Part shown: positions 43,335 through 46,815 of the stretch, piece after piece
Numbering within the stretch: position 1 is the stretch's first letter
How the letters are laid out: every line of letters begins with the position of its first letter
Assembly (NCBI GenBank): GCA_902599955.1
Contig: CACKHK010000008.1
Span: 1-46,815, forward strand
DNA: 46,815 nucleotides
Source of the DNA: an uncultured Pelagibacteraceae bacterium
GTDB taxonomy: Bacteria > Pseudomonadota > Alphaproteobacteria > Pelagibacterales > Pelagibacteraceae
Direction: 5' to 3'
Translations under genes and position numbers: made by a program
The notes under the pieces: generated by a model
Told to the model about the DNA's origin: nothing
Database searches by the model: none
The model's input: only the letters and a program-made list of their open reading frames with translations

Positions 43335-44159
43335 TCATGCAGTTGCAAATTCTTTCTCAACATCTCCATTTATCTTTTTTTTTGTTTTAAGCTCAGTGGA
43401 TGTTACTTGTGGTTCAAAAGCTTCATCAGCCTCTGCACCATAAATTTCTCTTGCAAGTTTATCAGATAATTTTTCAGGCAAATCATCAAAGACTATTTCA
43501 CCATCTTTCATTCCAATAATTCGATCACAATAAGTTTTCGCTGTATCAAGTGTATGAAGATTTGAAATGACCGTTAAATTTTTTTCATCATGAATTTTTC
43601 TTAATGACTCCATTACCATTCTTGCATTCATTGGGTCTAAAGATGCTATAGGTTCGTCTGCTAAAATCATTTTAGGATTTTGCATCAAAGCTCTGCATAT
43701 AGCTACACGTTGCTGTTGACCTCCAGATAATGTTTCAGCTCTTTGGAGAGCAGTGTTAGCCATACCTAAGTTGTTAAGTAAAATCAAAGCATCAGCTCTT
43801 TCATCTCGAGAAAACATTTTTAAAGATGCTCTAAATGAGCCCTGATAATTTAATCTGCCTAATATTACATTTGTTAGAACATCTAATCGTGGGACTAAAT
43901 TAAATTGTTGAAAAATCATTGCACAGTTTCTTTGCCATGATCTCTTTTCCTTACTTTTTAAATCTAGAATATTTTGACCTTCAATTTCAATCGACCCATC
44001 TGTTGCGTCGGTAAGTCGATTTATAATTCTTAGTAATGTTGATTTACCAGCCCCAGATCTACCTATGATTCCTATCATTTGAGGTTTGTTAACCTCAAAA
44101 GAAACGTTTTTAACGGCATGATTATCACCGAAAAATTTGTTAACTTTTTTAATAATCAT
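43335..44159 (-). CDS. phnC: Phosphonate ABC transporter ATPase PhnC
   Basis: This 274-aa ATPase has Walker [10 protein letters not shown] (residues 33-41), the PhnC-type [29 protein letters not shown], signature LSGGQQQR, Walker [16 protein letters not shown] and the switch histidine in [10 protein letters not shown]. Compared with classic PhnC it has an extra charged tail of about 30 residues ([20 protein letters not shown]). On its leader, GAGGA is paired with TCCTC in a small hairpin (44162-44180), 16 bases from the ATG. It is the first gene of the transporter operon. Confidence 0.94.
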   Translation of the reverse strand: MIIKKVNKFFGDNHAVKNVSFEVNKPQMIGIIGRSGAGKSTLLRIINRLTDATDGSIEIEGQNILDLKSKEKRSWQRNCAMIFQQFNLVPRLDVLTNVILGRLNYQGSFRASLKMFSRDERADALILLNNLGMANTALQRAETLSGGQQQRVAICRALMQNPKMILADEPIASLDPMNARMVMESLRKIHDEKNLTVISNLHTLDTAKTYCDRIIGMKDGEIVFDDLPEKLSDKLAREIYGAEADEAFEPQVTSTELKTKKKINGDVEKEFATA

Positions 44160-44161
44160 TT

Positions 44162-44180
44162 GAGGAATTTATTAATCCTC
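44162..44180 (-). promoter_or_regulatory. Hairpin enclosing the only Shine-Dalgarno-like site before phnC
   Basis: GAGGA and TCCTC are complementary with a 9-base AT loop, ending 2 bases before the phnC ATG. The GAGGA is too far (about 14 bases) for usual spacing unless the hairpin folds it or the second arm away. It may dampen translation. Confidence 0.35.
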
Positions 44181-44195
44181 TAATCTTTAATAAAT

Positions 44196-44213
44196 GTTAA
44201 AATATTATTAATG
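44196..44213 (-). promoter_or_regulatory. Possible PhoB box before phnC
   Basis: On the minus strand CATTAAT and TTTTAAC are spaced 11 bp with an AATA linker and followed by ATTT. This matches the degenerate half-site form, about 37 bp before the phnC start. It is weak evidence in such AT-rich sequence. Confidence 0.33.
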
Positions 44214-44266
44214 AATCTTTTAAATTTTGTTTAAGTTATATGAAATTTAAACCTAAGGTAGAAAAT

Positions 44267-44977
44267 CTAATTTTTTATTAAAAATTGAATTTTAGATCCA
44301 ATAAAATAACTTTCACTTAACTCTATAGGATTGTTTTTAAAATCGACATTAACAGATGTAGTTTTTAATAATGCTTCACCCTCATTTATATTTAATAAAT
44401 TTGATTTTATTTTGTCTGCAATTTCTGAATTGATTAGAGTTTTTGATCTTTTAATTGATTTGATATTCAATAAATTAAAAGCTTTCGTTACTGATTGTTT
44501 TTTAACAAAAAGATTAATAAATTTTGGAAATTTTGTATAAGGAATTGATCTGAAGGTTATAACAGAAGGTGACTTGTTGACAAAACCTATGCTATTTATG
44601 CGTGTAACTTTATCATTTTTTTTTAAATTGAGTTCTTTTTTTTCAAAAGGATTGCATTCAGCAATATCAAAACTCTTTATTTCAATTCTTACAGATTGGT
44701 TTTCTTGAAGTATATTCTCGGTAAATCGTACGTTTTTACTAATTGAGTAATTAATTTTTGATGATTTAACAAATACTCCAAGACCTCTTTTTGAATATAT
44801 TAAATTATCATCTTTAAGTTCTTTAAAAGCTCTTCTTATAGTGTGTCTATTGACATTAAATTGTTTTGCATAGTCATTCTCAGAATCTAACTTTTTATTA
44901 ATTTTGTACTTATTTAAAACAATTTCTCTTTTGATTGAATTGTATATTTCCTTCCAAAGCAAATCTTTTGTTGTCAT
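44267..44977 (-). CDS. phnF: GntR/HutC-family regulator PhnF
   Basis: This 236-aa regulator has an N-terminal GntR winged helix (LWKEIYNSIKREIVLNKYKI, DSENDYAKQFNVNRHTIRRA, YSKRGLGVFV) and a C-terminal UTRA ligand domain (VTRINSIGFVNKSPSVITFR, then EGEALLKTTSVNVDFKNNPI). PhnF represses phosphonate genes until a phosphate-related ligand or phosphonate is sensed. It precedes phnCDEE on the same strand and is divergent from phnGHI, so one regulator sits between uptake and catabolism. The likely operator is in the 66-bp gap to phnG. Confidence 0.88.
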   Translation of the reverse strand: MTTKDLLWKEIYNSIKREIVLNKYKINKKLDSENDYAKQFNVNRHTIRRAFKELKDDNLIYSKRGLGVFVKSSKINYSISKNVRFTENILQENQSVRIEIKSFDIAECNPFEKKELNLKKNDKVTRINSIGFVNKSPSVITFRSIPYTKFPKFINLFVKKQSVTKAFNLLNIKSIKRSKTLINSEIADKIKSNLLNINEGEALLKTTSVNVDFKNNPIELSESYFIGSKIQFLIKN

Positions 44978-45021
44978 AAAATTTTAATAAATAATATATT
45001 GAAATTATTTTTAATTTTAGT

Positions 45022-45040
45022 ACTTGTCTAGTTGTATAGT
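45022..45040. promoter_or_regulatory. Candidate PhnF operator
   Basis: A near-perfect 8-bp direct repeat TTGTCTAG-TTGTATAG (45024-45039) lies directly before the phnG ATG (45044), within the short divergent region. CTA...TAG also makes a partial inverted repeat. Known GntR/HutC operators are short AT-centred palindromes, so the fit is only moderate. Confidence 0.4.
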
Positions 45041-45043
45041 ATT

Positions 45044-45487
45044 ATGAAAAATGAATCAAGAAAACAATGGTTAAGTTATTTAGCAACAGCAGATGAAAAT
45101 TATCTAATATCGCTTTGGGACAATTTAAATATGAAAATAGAATATAATTGGTTAAGAGAACCTGAGATTGGCAGTGTTATGGTTCAAGGAAAAGCAGGCG
45201 TCACAGGTGATAATTTTAATGTTGGAGAAGTAACTATAACGAGATGTTCATTAAGTTTAGATAAAAAAATTCAAGGACATGGTTATGTTCAAGGTAGAAA
45301 TAAATATAAATCCAAAATTGCAGCTTTGTGTGATGCATTGATGCAAACTGAAAAAAAAGAAATAATTAAAAGAAACATAATTGATAAATTAATTAAATAT
45401 AAAAATAACAAAAGAAATGAAATATTATCTAAAACAGAAGCTACTAAAGTTGATTTTTTTACCTTGGTAAGAGGTGAGGATAAATAA
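45044..45487 (+). CDS. phnG: C-P lyase core protein PhnG
   Basis: PhnG is a subunit of the PhnGHIJ core that makes and cleaves ribosyl-phosphonates. The protein is 147 aa from the ATG at 45044. RKQWLSYLATA at the start, LREPEIGSVMVQGKAGVTGD and FNVGEVTITRCSLSL match PhnG, with GHGYVQGRNKYKSKIAALCD characteristic of the family. An in-frame TTG 12 bases earlier is less likely. There is no Shine-Dalgarno sequence, and the transcript may be nearly leaderless. It is followed by phnH after 3 bp. Confidence 0.93.
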   Translation: MKNESRKQWLSYLATADENYLISLWDNLNMKIEYNWLREPEIGSVMVQGKAGVTGDNFNVGEVTITRCSLSLDKKIQGHGYVQGRNKYKSKIAALCDALMQTEKKEIIKRNIIDKLIKYKNNKRNEILSKTEATKVDFFTLVRGEDK

Positions 45488-45490
45488 TCT

Positions 45491-46045
45491 ATGGAAGTTG
45501 TTTCTAAAAAAAATAATTCTCAAACAAGTGCTGATTATTTTAGAAGTATTTTGTTTGCAACTTCATATCCTGGTTCGATCGAAATATTAGACAGTATAAA
45601 TTCGCCTTCAAAAATGTTTTCAGCCAGTTGTTCAATTATAAAAACTTTTTGTGACAGTTATTCGAATATTTTTTTAGGTCGTGATATTAACAATCCAGAA
45701 ACTATTGATTGGATTAAATTTAATACAGGTGCAAATATTACAGATAAAAAAAATGCAAATTTTGCAATTGGTATTTGGGATGATCTTTTACCATTAGATG
45801 AATTTAAAAAGGGGGACGAGCAAAATCCTGATCAATCGTGCACTATTATTTGCCAGTCTAAATTTGAAAAACCAAATGCCATAATTACTGGTCCTGGTAT
45901 TAAAAGTTCTAAAATTATATTTTTACCTGATAGAGAGATTATAAAAAAAAATAACCAGCAATTTCCATTAGGACTTGATTTTTATTTTGTTGATAATGAT
46001 AAATTTTATTCAATACCAAGATCACTAAAAATAGGAGAACTATAA
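45491..46045 (+). CDS. phnH: C-P lyase core protein PhnH
   Basis: This 184-aa PhnH has early TSADYFRSILFATSYPG (PhnH proteins begin with a FRxxLxAMSRPG-like motif), a middle IKFNTGANI and a late GPGIKSS with FPLGLDFYFVD. PhnH is a subunit of the PhnGHI(J) complex required for nucleophilic attack of phosphonate on ATP. phnI starts one base after its stop codon, and a GGAGAA ribosome site for phnI lies within its last codons. Confidence 0.9.
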   Translation: MEVVSKKNNSQTSADYFRSILFATSYPGSIEILDSINSPSKMFSASCSIIKTFCDSYSNIFLGRDINNPETIDWIKFNTGANITDKKNANFAIGIWDDLLPLDEFKKGDEQNPDQSCTIICQSKFEKPNAIITGPGIKSSKIIFLPDREIIKKNNQQFPLGLDFYFVDNDKFYSIPRSLKIGEL

Positions 46046-46046
46046 A

Positions 46047-46815
46047 ATGTATGTATCTGTAAAAGGTGGAGAAAAGGCAATCAATAATGCACATTCTTGG
46101 TTATCTGAAATAAGAAGAGGTGATGTAAATATAGCAGAACTAAATATTAAACAAATTAGTGAACAACTAACTTTAAGTGTTGATAGAGTTATGTCAGAAG
46201 GATCTTTATATGACAAAGATTTGTCTGCTCTTGCAATCAAACAGTCTAGAGGTGACTTGATTGAAGCAATTTTTCTAATGAGAGCCTATAGAACTACTTT
46301 ACCTAGAATTGGTTCAAGCAAACCTATCGAAACTAGCAAAATGTTATGCCTGAGAAGAATATCTGCAACATTTAAAGATATCCCAGGTAAACAAAAGTTA
46401 GGCCCAACATTTGACTACACACACCGTTTACTTGACTTCAAACTTCTTGCTGATGGTGAGTATGAAAAAGCTAAGATTGAAAAATATGATGATAAAGAAA
46501 TCCCGCATGTTTTAAGCTTTTTAAATAAAGAAGGATTAATTCAGAAAGAAATACCTAGTGGCAAAACATCTAAAGATATTACAAGAAACCCAATTAATTT
46601 TCCTTTAACAAGATCTGAACGATTGCAATCTCTTTCAAGAGGAGATGAGGGTTTTCTTCTTGGTTTAGCTTACTCAACACAGAGAGGTTATGCTAGAAAC
46701 CATGCATTTGTTGGTGAATTAAGAACTGGTTACGTTGAGGTTCAATTTGAAATTCCAGAATTAGGTATAGAAATAAATATTGCTGATGTCATGTTTACTG
46801 AGTGTGAGTCAGTAA
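46047..46815 (+). CDS. phnI: C-P lyase core protein PhnI, 3' end outside the window
   Basis: The first 256 codons are open to the window edge. The start MYVSVKGGEKAI is the PhnI signature, followed by SVDRVMSEGSLYD, AIKQSRGDLIEAIFLMRAYR, TLPRIGSS and LRRISATFKDIPGKQKLGPT FDYTHRLLDF (read through). PhnI proteins are about 360 aa, so roughly 100 residues plus the rest of the operon (phnJ, phnK, phnL, phnM expected) lie beyond. PhnI transfers the ribose triphosphate from ATP onto the phosphonate. The GGAGAA sequence lies 8 bases before ATG. Confidence 0.93.
   Translation, partial: MYVSVKGGEKAINNAHSWLSEIRRGDVNIAELNIKQISEQLTLSVDRVMSEGSLYDKDLSALAIKQSRGDLIEAIFLMRAYRTTLPRIGSSKPIETSKMLCLRRISATFKDIPGKQKLGPTFDYTHRLLDFKLLADGEYEKAKIEKYDDKEIPHVLSFLNKEGLIQKEIPSGKTSKDITRNPINFPLTRSERLQSLSRGDEGFLLGLAYSTQRGYARNHAFVGELRTGYVEVQFEIPELGIEINIADVMFTECESV

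Noticed and set aside
1..46815. CRISPR arrays, insertion sequences, phage or integrase genes, attachment sites at the three tRNAs
   Set aside because: No repeat-spacer pattern, transposase, integrase or duplicated tRNA end was seen on either strand.

Overview
The window reads as part of a streamlined, very AT-rich marine alphaproteobacterial genome of the SAR11 (Pelagibacter) type. The reasons are a base composition of roughly 30% GC, heavy use of Lys/Asn/Ile codons, tiny or overlapping gene junctions, an alphaproteobacterial amino-acid transporter (aapJQMP), large-domain PstC/PstA and PhnE proteins, and no mobile elements or CRISPR. The assignment to SAR11 is an inference from gene content and composition; no 16S gene is present. 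The gene set (pst, ugp, plcP-agt, C-P lyase) resembles what is reported for phosphonate-using strains such as HTCC7211.

Layout. 1-5,400: tRNA-Arg(TCT), the general L-amino-acid ABC transporter aapJQMP, an XRE-type regulator, and tRNA-Asn and tRNA-Cys on the minus strand. 5,400-11,000: a tight housekeeping string, valS-ilvD-manC. 11,000-14,200: a lysine-rich mini-protein, a diacylglycerol-kinase-like gene, and the divergent lipid-remodelling pair plcP-agt. 14,200-26,400: phosphate sensing and storage: phoR, an unknown secreted protein, pstS-pstCAB-phoU-phoB, sixA (minus), ppk1 and ppx. 26,400-27,600: a Nudix hydrolase and a TPR protein on the minus strand. 27,600-36,500: phosphonoacetaldehyde hydrolase (phnX), a C-terminally truncated glpD (minus), the glycerol-phosphate transporter ugpB-A-E-E-C with two tandem ugpE genes, a glycerophosphodiesterase and a 2H phosphoesterase. 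36,500-39,950: arsC-aqpS (minus), a PhnZ-type HD oxygenase, an MFS transporter (minus) and a small periplasmic protein. 39,950-46,815: phosphonate transporter phnCDEE and regulator phnF on the minus strand, then C-P lyase genes phnG, phnH and the first 256 codons of phnI on the plus strand, cut by the window edge.

From about 11 kb onward nearly everything fits one programme: surviving phosphate starvation. Phosphate is sensed and imported (PhoRB, Pst), stored as polyphosphate (Ppk/Ppx), stripped from membrane phospholipid and replaced by glycolipid (PlcP/Agt), scavenged as glycerol phosphate and glycerophosphodiesters (Ugp, UgpQ, GlpD) and released from phosphonates by three chemistries (PhnX hydrolysis, PhnZ oxidation, C-P lyase). 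Arsenate, which enters through phosphate transporters, is probably reduced and released by ArsC/AqpS. Direct repeats with an 11-bp period (consensus about NTGTAAY-AWWT-NTGTAAY) lie in front of pstS, between the TPR gene and phnX, and between arsC and phnZ. Weaker matches precede ugpB, plcP, phnC and the MFS gene. I read these as PhoB boxes.

Points that stand out: every one of the four substrate-binding-protein genes is followed directly by a hairpin before its permease genes; two ugpE copies share a 47-nt identical block; GlpD lacks its usual C-terminal domain; phnX and phnZ lack their usual upstream partner enzymes; a GC-rich patch of about 55% GC sits inside ilvD; and several island genes of unknown function carry P-regulon-like context. 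No gap between genes exceeds 300 bases.
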